Shown piece after piece: positions 6,728 to 12,611 of a stretch of DNA of 14,296 nucleotides. Under the pieces are notes generated by a model, which saw nothing but the letters and a program-made list of their open reading frames with translations, had not been told where the DNA came from and did not search any database. The stretch is taken from assembly GCA_031289935.1 (NCBI GenBank), contig JAITON010000054.1, forward strand, positions 1 to 14,296, in the 5' to 3' direction. The DNA comes from Treponema sp. (GTDB lineage Bacteria; Spirochaetota; Spirochaetia; Treponematales; Breznakiellaceae). The position numbers were made by a program, and so were the translations under genes. Positions within the stretch are counted from its first letter, which is position 1; every line of letters starts with the position of its first letter.

Positions 6728-8250
6728 CGCTCCTCCTCCTTTTCACGAATATAGTTGAAGAGAATCTCCTTATCCCGGCCCCCCTCCGCACCCAGTGGAA
6801 GAGGCGGAACCGCAGCGTTCCCGGCCTGGTTCACCGATAGGAGGCTCAATTCCAGGTTCCGCTTCGCCTCAAGCCGGCTCCCGTCCGCCTCTAGAGCCTG
6901 GTGGAATTCCCCCGCCGCCCCGGTATAATCACCCTCCTGAAAATAGATCACCCCCCGGTTGTAATGGATCCGGTACCCAAGCTCCCCCTGGTCCCCGGTT
7001 CCCCCCAGGGCCTCTTCGGCAGCCGCGAAACGGGCCAGGGCCGCATCGGTTTCGTCCATGGCGAGGTAGACCGTCCCCAGGCCGTACTCGGCATAGGGGG
7101 CCGATCCGGGGTATTCCCGGGCCTCAAGAAACGCGGCGATGGCCTCGCTCAGGCGGCCCCCGGCGGCGTAGAAATTGCCCGCCATCACCTGAAGCTGCCC
7201 CGGCATGTCCGTACAGCCGCTCAGCATCAGAAAAAGCCCCAGCGAGAGGAGCCCTGCCTTGGACCGCCCAGACAGCCGCTTCTTCCCCAGGAGTTTCGAG
7301 AACCCTAAGGCCCCCAGGGCAAGCAGCGCGAAAAGACCGCTTCGGGACTGCCGTTCCCGGCGGAGATCCCCGGCGTTCCGCTCCGTATCAATCCCCGCAA
7401 GATAGTCCCCGAGTAATGCCCCGGCGTCATCCCGGCTGCCGTCCAGGTAGAGGCCGCCGCTCCGTTCTGCGGCCTCCCGCAGGGCCCCGGCCTCCAGCCT
7501 GCTCAGGACCAGTTCCTCCGCCGCGTTCCCCGGGACCGGCCCCCCGGCCTCGCTCCCCAGGCCCAGCGCCACGATAGCAATACCCGCCTCAGCCGCCCGG
7601 ACCGCCGCCGCCCCAAGATTACCCTCCAGGGATTCGCCGTCGGAAAAGAGCACGATCTGCCGCCGGCTGGGAAACGAGTCCTGGAAGACCCCAGCCGCCG
7701 CATCAACCAGATTTTCCAGGTTGGTTCCCCGGCCGGTAATCAGCGCCGGGGAAAGGCTCTCCAGAAAGCCCTCCACGGCCACGGTGTCCCAGGTCAGAGG
7801 AATTACCAGGGCGCCGGAACTCTTGCCGATAACCACGGCAAAACGCATACCGGCGACGCCGGAAGCGATAATCTCCCGGGCAAGGTCCACCGCCCGTTCC
7901 AGCCGGCTTTCTTCGACTCTATCCCGGTCGCCCGTATCTCCGGTGCGGACATCGCAAACCTCCATACTTCGGGAAAGGTCGAAGGCCAGCACCAGGTCCA
8001 GGCCCCGGCGATACTCGCGCTGGAGCCTCGTGCCCCAGCCGGGACCCGCCAGGGCGATGATGAGCGATGCAATACAGAGAAGAAACAGGCACGACGAGAG
8101 GAAGTACCGGAGCCCCAGGGAGACCGCCCCGGCCCTTTCGGCAAAGAAAGCCTCCAGGACCCGCCGTTTCCGGCCCTGAATCAGCATCAGAATAGCCAGG
8201 GGGATAAGGGTGAAAAGCGCGTACAAGAGCCGGGGGGATTCAAAGCTCAT
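6673..8250 (-). CDS. BatB-BatC fusion: membrane VWA protein with C-terminal TPR region
   Basis: Predicted 525-residue membrane protein. TM1 (about 6-25) and TM2 (48-68) flank a basic cytoplasmic loop. A VWA domain (about 84-290) has a complete metal-ion site: D91-x-S93-x-S95, T176 and D204. TM3 (about 305-320) and a second basic loop lead to a hydrophobic stretch ending LSGC (343-346), which looks like a lipoprotein signal but lies inside the protein. TPR-like repeats follow (about 352-465, including YAEYGLGTVYLAMDETDAAL and NRGVIYFQEGDYTGAAGEF). BatB and BatC are separate genes in some bacteria and fused in others. The buried lipobox suggests the junction. Positive-inside reasoning puts both VWA and TPR regions in the periplasm. 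The ATG at 8250 overlaps the batA stop as ATGA; the in-frame ATG at 8286 is rejected because the protein should begin MSFESP. Confidence 0.9.
   Translation of the reverse strand: MSFESPRLLYALFTLIPLAILMLIQGRKRRVLEAFFAERAGAVSLGLRYFLSSCLFLLCIASLIIALAGPGWGTRLQREYRRGLDLVLAFDLSRSMEVCDVRTGDTGDRDRVEESRLERAVDLAREIIASGVAGMRFAVVIGKSSGALVIPLTWDTVAVEGFLESLSPALITGRGTNLENLVDAAAGVFQDSFPSRRQIVLFSDGESLEGNLGAAAVRAAEAGIAIVALGLGSEAGGPVPGNAAEELVLSRLEAGALREAAERSGGLYLDGSRDDAGALLGDYLAGIDTERNAGDLRRERQSRSGLFALLALGALGFSKLLGKKRLSGRSKAGLLSLGLFLMLSGCTDMPGQLQVMAGNFYAAGGRLSEAIAAFLEAREYPGSAPYAEYGLGTVYLAMDETDAALARFAAAEEALGGTGDQGELGYRIHYNRGVIYFQEGDYTGAAGEFHQALEADGSRLEAKRNLELSLLSVNQAGNAAVPPLPLGAEGGRDKEILFNYIREKEEERWKSREWLEDFSMAGPDY
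6731..6740 (-). promoter_or_regulatory. Strong ribosome binding site for the batD/E-like gene
   Basis: Minus-strand AGGAGGAGGA lies three bases before the extended GCG-ATG junction, within the coding sequence of the upstream gene. It fixes the start at 6727 over the second in-frame ATG at 6712 and explains how a gene overlapping its neighbour by 55 bp can be initiated independently. Confidence 0.7.
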
Positions 8251-9248
8251 AGCCAGGCCCCCAGGATGATACGCCGGATATACCATGCCAGGCCGATGAG
8301 AAGGAGGCCCCCAAGGATCGCCTGATTCCCCAGAGCCAGGGTCCGGTTGACCGTCCCCGCCCGCCCCACGGTGAGCTCCGCCCCGCTGATCCGGTCGAAA
8401 GCCCCGGTAAAGGCCCCCAGGGAGGCGGCAGGGATATAAGTCCCCTCCCCGGCCTCGGCAATGGTCCGTAGGGCCCCGGCGTCAAAGCGGGAATCGAAAT
8501 GGCCGGTACGGCGCAGGTTCAGGACCGGGTCCAGGTAGTCGATAGCCACCTCCCCGAAGGTCCCCACGCCGATAACCCAGAGAGAGGCCCCGGCATCCCG
8601 GACCGCCTTGGCCGCAGTTTCGGGGTGCACCGAGCCTGCGTTGTTCTCCCCGTCGGTGATGAGCACCACCGCCCGGCGGGGAGCCCCGGAACCAGCCAGG
8701 TGGAGAGCCGCGATAGCCAAACCCAGGCCCAGGGCAGTACCGTCCCCCAGTTCGCCGATCCGAAGCGCCCCCAGCCGTTCCCGCAGGAGGTCCCGGTCCG
8801 TGGTAGGCGGCAGCACGAGGGCCGCCTCGCTGCCCAGGGCCACGAGCCCCAGGGCATCGGCCCCCCGGGCCCCGGCAAAGTCCAGTACCAGGTCCCGGGC
8901 CGTGTCAAAACGGCTCCTCCCGCCCATGTCCAGACCCGCCATACTGGGGCTCGAATCCAGGACAAAGAGGATGTCCGCCCCCCGGGACAGCCAGACCGGT
9001 TCCCGGATCAGCCTTTGGGGGCCCGCAGCGGCCGTAAAGAGCAGCAGCGCGCCGGTATACTCCGCCAGGAGGACGACACGGAGCAGGGGCTTAAGATTCC
9101 GGGGCGGCTTAAAGGCGACACCTCCCGGGGGCCCCAGGGGAATCTCCAGGCGCAGGAGGTCCGTAAAAAACCGGGAAAGCAGGAAGACGATGATCAGGAT
9201 AACGATCCCCGCCGGAATCCACAGAGGCTGTTCAAAGGTCAAACTCAT
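8247..9248 (-). CDS. batA: BatA-like membrane VWA protein
   Basis: Predicted 333-residue inner-membrane protein. TM segments at about 10-26 and 58-75 precede a VWA domain (about 92-290), and a third TM segment (about 308-325) anchors the C-terminus. The metal-ion adhesion site is complete: D98-x-S100-x-S102, T171 and D199 (in LITDGEN). VWA proteins encoded beside moxR usually form complexes whose assembly or activity depends on the MoxR ATPase. It is the first of two adjacent VWA genes, as in BB0173/BB0172 of Borrelia and batA/batB elsewhere. The ATG at 9248 gives MSLTFEQPLW, the expected Bat N-terminus, with GGAGG seven bases upstream. It overlaps the upstream gene by 17 bp. A start at 9329 would add an unlikely basic tail from inside that gene. 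Confidence 0.9.
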   Translation of the reverse strand: MSLTFEQPLWIPAGIVILIIVFLLSRFFTDLLRLEIPLGPPGGVAFKPPRNLKPLLRVVLLAEYTGALLLFTAAAGPQRLIREPVWLSRGADILFVLDSSPSMAGLDMGGRSRFDTARDLVLDFAGARGADALGLVALGSEAALVLPPTTDRDLLRERLGALRIGELGDGTALGLGLAIAALHLAGSGAPRRAVVLITDGENNAGSVHPETAAKAVRDAGASLWVIGVGTFGEVAIDYLDPVLNLRRTGHFDSRFDAGALRTIAEAGEGTYIPAASLGAFTGAFDRISGAELTVGRAGTVNRTLALGNQAILGGLLLIGLAWYIRRIILGAWL

Positions 9249-10110
9249 GCTGCGCCTCCAACGCCCGGGGCCGTTTCGTGGTGTAGGGCGCCGGTTCAAG
9301 CAGGCTGATGAAGGCCCGCACCCTTTCAAGCAGTTCCAGGGCTTCAGCCCGGGGGGGCTCCCCGCCGGAAAACCGCAGGGTATCGCAGCGGCGGAAAATC
9401 TCTCCGTAAAAATCCGGGCCGTAACCCTCCGCCAGGGCCGGTACTACGGCAAATTCCCGGGGCACCAGGCTTTGGCAGTCGACCCCCGAAAGGAAACTCA
9501 GCAGCGTCCTGAACTCGCTGCTCAGGCCGTCCAGAGCCGCCGCGCCGCCGCCCCCTTCCCCGAGCCCCTCCCGGAGCCGGTCCAGCCGCTTTCCCGCGCC
9601 CCGGATCGTCCGGCGCCGCTTCCGCCGGGCCCGGAGACGGCGCAGGCCCGGCAGCCCCCAGCGCCCCATAAAAGCCCCCCCGGCGATCAGCAGCACGAAG
9701 CCTATCACCGCGGCGTAGACCAGGCCCAGGGAGCCGGGGACCGCCAGGGGCGCCAGAGGCCCCGAGAGGACCATAGCCTGCCCACCGGCCTCAAGGATAG
9801 AGGCCACGTGCAGCTCCAGACCCTTAAAGCTCAAAGAGGCGATCTCGATATCCGGCAGGGCGTGGGTCCCCGGCGCGTAGGCCCTGAAATCCACCAGCAG
9901 CCGGGCCCCGTCCTCCCGGGGTTCCAGCTCAATCCGGCTGATCTCCAGGCCCCCGGGCCAGGCGCCGGTTCCGGCCGCCCCGGGTTCGGGGTTCACGATT
10001 ACCGTTGCCGGGACCCCGGCAAACTCCCGCCCCAGGGGCACGACCAGCCGGCCCGGATCCCCCACATAGACGATAGGGGGCATCTGGAAGCTCCCGCCCT
10101 GACCGGCCAT
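9232..10110 (-). CDS. Unrecognised one-TM protein between DUF58 and batA (BB0174-like position)
   Basis: I do not recognise a named domain in these 292 residues. Residues 1-120 are beta-rich with no charged clusters (PPIVYVGDPGRLVVPLG, then LLVDFRAYAPGTHALPDIEI). They resemble a small extracytoplasmic domain of the type seen in BatD, but there is no signal peptide. One TM segment lies at about 126-149. A strongly basic stretch (152-178, including RARRKRRR) should be cytoplasmic, followed by a helical C-terminal region. An N-out, single-pass topology fits. A protein of this size and layout sits here in spirochaetal Bat clusters and, by position, parallels DUF4381 proteins of proteobacterial clusters; homology is not shown. 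The ATG at 10110 shares one base with the DUF58 stop (TGATG), so translation is probably coupled. Confidence 0.8.
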   Translation of the reverse strand: MAGQGGSFQMPPIVYVGDPGRLVVPLGREFAGVPATVIVNPEPGAAGTGAWPGGLEISRIELEPREDGARLLVDFRAYAPGTHALPDIEIASLSFKGLELHVASILEAGGQAMVLSGPLAPLAVPGSLGLVYAAVIGFVLLIAGGAFMGRWGLPGLRRLRARRKRRRTIRGAGKRLDRLREGLGEGGGGAAALDGLSSEFRTLLSFLSGVDCQSLVPREFAVVPALAEGYGPDFYGEIFRRCDTLRFSGGEPPRAEALELLERVRAFISLLEPAPYTTKRPRALEAQHEFDL

Positions 10111-11033
10111 CAGGCCCGTCCCCGCAGCCGGGCCGGCGCCCGCAGGCGGGCCTTAAAAAAGCGCCGGAGAACGGGCAGGGCATCGGCGGCCGTGGAGAGT
10201 TCCAGGAGCGAGGCCCCGGCCCGTTCACAGATGCTCTGCCAGAGCCGGGCCCGGTCCTCGTGCCAGGTATTCCAGGCCCCCCGGAACCCCCCATGGGAGG
10301 CCGGCGCGGGGAAGCTCCCGCCGGTTTCAGCATCAGAGAAGCTGATGAGCCCCCCGGAAGGAAGATCCCCGTCCAGGGGATCCGTCAACCTGATGGTAAC
10401 GCAGTCGTGCCGGGCCGCGAGTTTCCGGAGCTCGGCCTCCCAGTCCACGCAGTAAAAGTCCGAGATCAGCACCACGAGGCTTGGGCGTTTGAGCATCCGG
10501 GCGCTCAGGGAAAGGGCCGTTCCCAGCGCGCTACCCCGCAGCGGGGCGCCCCGCAGCGCGGCGCCGTCCCCGGACCCGTAGTCCAGGGCCGCGCCAATAA
10601 CCGCCATGATGTGCTTCCTTCCCCGGCGGGGCGGGAAAATCCGGCTGATCCCGGAGTCGAAAAACAGGGCCCCCAGCCGCTGGCCCCCCCTTTCCGCCGA
10701 AAAGGCCAGCAGGGCCAGGCTCAGAACCCCCTGGTCAAAACGGCTCAGCCCCTGCCCCGGGGAACGCATAGAGGCCGAGCAGTCCAGGACCAGGAAGACC
10801 GTGAGTTCCCGCTCCTCCCGGTACATTTTCACATAGGGCCGGCCGAAGCGGGCGCTTACGTTCCAGTCGATGCTCCGCACGTCGTCGCCGGGCTCGTAAT
10901 GCCGGACCCCGTCGAAGTCCAGGCCCTCGCCCTTAAAGACCGAGGCAAATTCCCCGGCCAGCATATCCTCCGCAGGGTTCCGGGAGGCCAGGCGAAAGGC
11001 GGCAATCCTTTGCAGGAGTTCGGCTCTATCCAA
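10110..11033 (-). CDS. DUF58-family protein of the MoxR/Bat cluster
   Basis: 307-residue DUF58 protein without membrane segments, presumably cytosolic. The family signature is complete at about 46-74 (YEPGDDVRSIDWNVSAR, then YVKMYREERE). It overlaps a VWA-like fold with D84-x-S86-x-S88 and a later LISDFY (189-194). DUF58 genes almost always follow moxR and are thought to act with it on the membrane VWA proteins; the biochemical role is not established. The start is TTG at 11033 with AAGGAAG five bases upstream; the next ATG (residue 24) would cut into the conserved region. Residues about 158-176 (GAALRGAPLRGSALGTALS) are a small low-complexity patch encoded by GC-rich repeated sequence. The gap to moxR is 33 bp. 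Confidence 0.92.
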   Translation of the reverse strand: MDRAELLQRIAAFRLASRNPAEDMLAGEFASVFKGEGLDFDGVRHYEPGDDVRSIDWNVSARFGRPYVKMYREERELTVFLVLDCSASMRSPGQGLSRFDQGVLSLALLAFSAERGGQRLGALFFDSGISRIFPPRRGRKHIMAVIGAALDYGSGDGAALRGAPLRGSALGTALSLSARMLKRPSLVVLISDFYCVDWEAELRKLAARHDCVTIRLTDPLDGDLPSGGLISFSDAETGGSFPAPASHGGFRGAWNTWHEDRARLWQSICERAGASLLELSTAADALPVLRRFFKARLRAPARLRGRA

Positions 11034-11066
11034 AACAGCTTCCTTACCACCGGTCCAGAGCAGCCA

Positions 11067-12056
11067 TCAGGGCACCGGGACCAGGGCCAATAGCCGGGAG
11101 ATGATCTCGTCCGGGTCAAGGCCGTCCGCCTCGGCCTCGTAGGAAAGGATGATCCGGTGGCGGAGGACCGGCAGGGCTGCGGCCTTTACATCCTCGGGGA
11201 TGACAAAATCGCGGCCGGCGAAGAGGGCCCAGGCCCGGGCCGTCCGGTACAGGGCGATACTTGCCCGGGGGGATGCCCCCAGGGCGATATACCGGTAGAG
11301 TCCCCCAGAGGGGCCTTCCCGGCCTTCTACAGCCGTACGGGCCGTCCCACCGGCGGGCCGGGTGGCCGCGACCATCGAAACCATATACGCGGCGATCCGC
11401 TCGTCCACCCGGACCGCTTTTGCGGCGGTTTTAAGGGCCCTCCGGGCCCCCTCGTCCAGGATCAGAGCCAGGGGCTCATGCCGCCCCTCCCCTTCCGCCT
11501 GCCCCTTCAGAATGGCCAGCTCCTCGGCCTGCCCGGGGTAGCGGACCAGCAGCTTTAAGAGAAAACGGTCCAGTTCGGCCTCGGGCAGGGCGTAGGTGCC
11601 CTCCTGTTCGATAGGGTTCTGGGTGGCCAGCACCAGGAAAGGTTCCGGCAGGGGGTAGCTCGTCTCGCCGATGGTAACCTGGCCCTCTTCCATGGCCTCC
11701 AGCAGGGCCGACTGGACCTTGGCGGGGGCGCGGTTGATCTCGTCCGCCAGAATCAGATTGGCGAAGACCGGCCCCCGGCGCACCGAAAAGGCCCCCCGGG
11801 CCTGTTCCCAGACCAGGGTGCCCGTAAGATCCGCCGGAAGCAGGTCCGGGGTAAACTGTATCCGCTTAAAGGAAAGGCCCGTAATCTCCGCAAGGCTCTT
11901 GACCGCCAGGGTCTTGGCCAGCCCCGGCACCCCTTCCAGGAGGATGTGCCCCCCGGCGATCACCGCCGCCAGGAGCCCGTCGACCATCTCCCTTTGGCCT
12001 ACAATCCGCCGGCCCAGTTCCTGCCGGCACGCGTCAAGCAGCTCGTTTGTTTCCAT
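11067..12056 (-). CDS. moxR: MoxR-family AAA+ ATPase
   Basis: 329-residue AAA+ ATPase of the MoxR family, a chaperone-like enzyme that activates or assembles VWA-containing complexes. Visible motifs are Walker A GVPGLAKT (42-49), Walker B LILADE (101-106), sensor 1 ATQNP (144-148), the arginine-finger region LPEAELDRF (157-165) and sensor 2 GASPRA (260-265). Length and motifs are typical. It heads the Bat operon. The ATG at 12056 gives METNELLDACRQELGR, a normal MoxR N-terminus. Upstream in-frame codons back to 12200 only read through the minisatellite and are rejected. There is no clear Shine-Dalgarno sequence before the ATG, and a possible -10 box ends only six bases before it, so the mRNA may be almost leaderless. 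Confidence 0.95.
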   Translation of the reverse strand: METNELLDACRQELGRRIVGQREMVDGLLAAVIAGGHILLEGVPGLAKTLAVKSLAEITGLSFKRIQFTPDLLPADLTGTLVWEQARGAFSVRRGPVFANLILADEINRAPAKVQSALLEAMEEGQVTIGETSYPLPEPFLVLATQNPIEQEGTYALPEAELDRFLLKLLVRYPGQAEELAILKGQAEGEGRHEPLALILDEGARRALKTAAKAVRVDERIAAYMVSMVAATRPAGGTARTAVEGREGPSGGLYRYIALGASPRASIALYRTARAWALFAGRDFVIPEDVKAAALPVLRHRIILSYEAEADGLDPDEIISRLLALVPVP

Positions 12057-12062
12057 GGGCCC

Positions 12063-12092
12063 AGTGTAACCCGGAACCGGAGCGCTTTGCAA
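12063..12092 (-). promoter_or_regulatory. Possible promoter of the moxR-Bat operon
   Basis: Minus-strand TTGCAA (12087-12092), 18 bp, then TACACT (12063-12068), six bases before the moxR ATG. The -35 box is the outermost part of the first minisatellite unit, so the array would end exactly at the promoter. Both boxes match consensus only partly and the short leader is unusual, so this is a candidate only. Confidence 0.35.
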
Positions 12093-12485
12093 CCACGGAC
12101 CGTGGTCTTGCAAACACGGACCGTGGTCTTGCAAACACGGACCGTCCCCCGCGCTCGGCGGACCGTCCCCCGCCGTGGCGGGCCGTGGTCCTGTAAACAC
12201 GGACTACAGCCCGCGCTTCCCGGACTATAGCCCCCGCTTCCCGGACTATAGCCCGCGCTTCCCGGACTATAGCCCCCGTTGGCCGGGCTAAAGTCCCGTG
12301 GGGCGGACTAAAGCCCCCATTGGCCGGACTATAGTCCCCCTTGACCGGACTACAGTCCCCGTGGGCCGGACTACTGTCCCATGGGGAGGACTATAGCCCG
12401 CGCTTCCCGGACTATAGCCCGCACTTCCCGGACTATAGCCCGCACTTCCCGTGCCGTGGTCTTGGCAACACGGACTACAGTCCCC
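12087..12485. repeat. 21-bp minisatellite, 19 units with palindromic GGAC...GTCC cores
   Basis: The anchor GGA (or a one- or two-base variant) recurs at 12097, 12118, 12139, 12160, 12181, 12201, 12222, 12243, 12264, 12285, 12305, 12326, 12347, 12368, 12388, 12409, 12430, 12451 and 12472. Fifteen of the 18 intervals are exactly 21 bp and three are 20 bp. Each unit centres on a palindrome or near-palindrome. Outer units are of the GGACCGTGG or GGACCGTCC kind (for example CCACGGACCGTGG, 12093-12105). Inner units are GGACTATAGCCC or GGACTATAGTCC (the latter perfect at 12326-12337). Sequence between cores varies (GCGCTTCC, TTGGCC, TTGACC, GTGGGCC), while the core is kept. Twenty-one bp is two turns of B-DNA, so cores face the same side. 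Function unknown; operator array, iteron-like site or mobile minisatellite are possible. Confidence 0.9.
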
Positions 12486-12513
12486 TGCTATCCGGCTACG
12501 CCGGATAGCAGGG
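12483..12513. repeat. Perfect 14-bp hairpin, loop of 3
   Basis: Arms CCCTGCTATCCGGC (12483-12496) and GCCGGATAGCAGGG (12500-12513) pair perfectly around TAC. It adjoins the end of the minisatellite. Neither strand shows a T-run after the stem, so a standard intrinsic terminator is unlikely. The tip GGCTACGCC is the reverse complement of the tip of the second hairpin. Confidence 0.85.
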
Positions 12514-12516
12514 CAT

Positions 12517-12583
12517 AGCACCCCAGACACGCATCAGACCTGGAGTTTCGGCGTAGCCGAAACTCCCCAGCACCCCAGACACG
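12517..12583. repeat. Duplicated 15-bp tag after each hairpin
   Basis: AGCACCCCAGACACG occurs identically at 12517-12531 and 12569-12583, in each case 2-3 bases after a hairpin. Hairpin plus tag thus forms a unit present twice. The pattern resembles short palindromic repetitive elements, but no family is recognised. Confidence 0.75.
12542..12566. repeat. Perfect 11-bp hairpin, loop of 3
   Basis: Arms GGAGTTTCGGC (12542-12552) and GCCGAAACTCC (12556-12566) pair perfectly around GTA. The tip GGCGTAGCC is the reverse complement of the tip of the hairpin at 12483-12513, whereas the lower stems differ. There is no T-run on either strand. Confidence 0.85.
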
Positions 12584-12611
12584 GCACGCGCTTGCAGGAC
12601 CGTGGGTTTCT

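Larger units (their letters stand above)
12057..12611. other. 555-bp intergenic region without a credible gene
   Basis: The region between the Xaa-Pro peptidase stop and the moxR start holds the minisatellite, two hairpins, a duplicated tag and one orphan unit of the outer type (GCAGGACCGTGGG, 12594-12606). Open frames across it exist only because 21 bp is seven codons, and they translate to heptapeptide repeats broken by the 20-bp units. I see no tRNA, rRNA or transposase gene. Confidence 0.8.

Noticed and set aside
8251..8286. Upstream start for batB/C
   Set aside because: It adds residues translated out of frame from the end of batA, while the ATG at 8250 forms an ATGA overlap and gives a normal Bat N-terminus.
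8608..10455. Long plus-strand open frame of 615 codons
   Set aside because: It is antisense to batA, the one-TM gene and DUF58. Its product is Arg/Pro/Ser-rich and low-complexity, as expected for a shadow frame in GC-rich DNA. Other long plus-strand frames in 5265-7577 are rejected for the same reason.
10530..10566. GC-rich repeat and GGGGCGCCCC palindrome inside the DUF58 gene
   Set aside because: It is short, in frame and encodes an Ala/Gly/Leu/Arg-rich patch; it is most likely coding low-complexity sequence and not a separate element.
12057..12200. N-terminal extension of MoxR with CLQDHGP repeats
   Set aside because: The extension is only read-through of the minisatellite; MoxR proteins start at METNELL-like sequence, and the candidate promoter lies inside the extension.
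12087..12485. CRISPR array
   Set aside because: The period is 21 bp in total, so there is no room for spacers, cores differ from unit to unit, and no cas gene is present.
12087..12485. Plasmid-type iteron origin
   Set aside because: The spacing fits, but there is no replication initiator gene, DnaA-box cluster or AT-rich unwinding region nearby, and the gene neighbourhood is chromosomal.
12288..12530. Minus-strand open frame coding for heptapeptide repeats (GSAGYSP three times, then xxGTVVR-like units)
   Set aside because: It follows from the 21-bp period being seven codons. The 20-bp units shift the frame, there is no ribosome site, and the DNA-level palindromes explain the conservation better. 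Peptides matching it in proteomics would reopen the question.
12483..12566. Intrinsic terminators of the peptidase gene
   Set aside because: The hairpins are strong, but no T-run follows on either strand, so only a non-standard terminator role remains possible.
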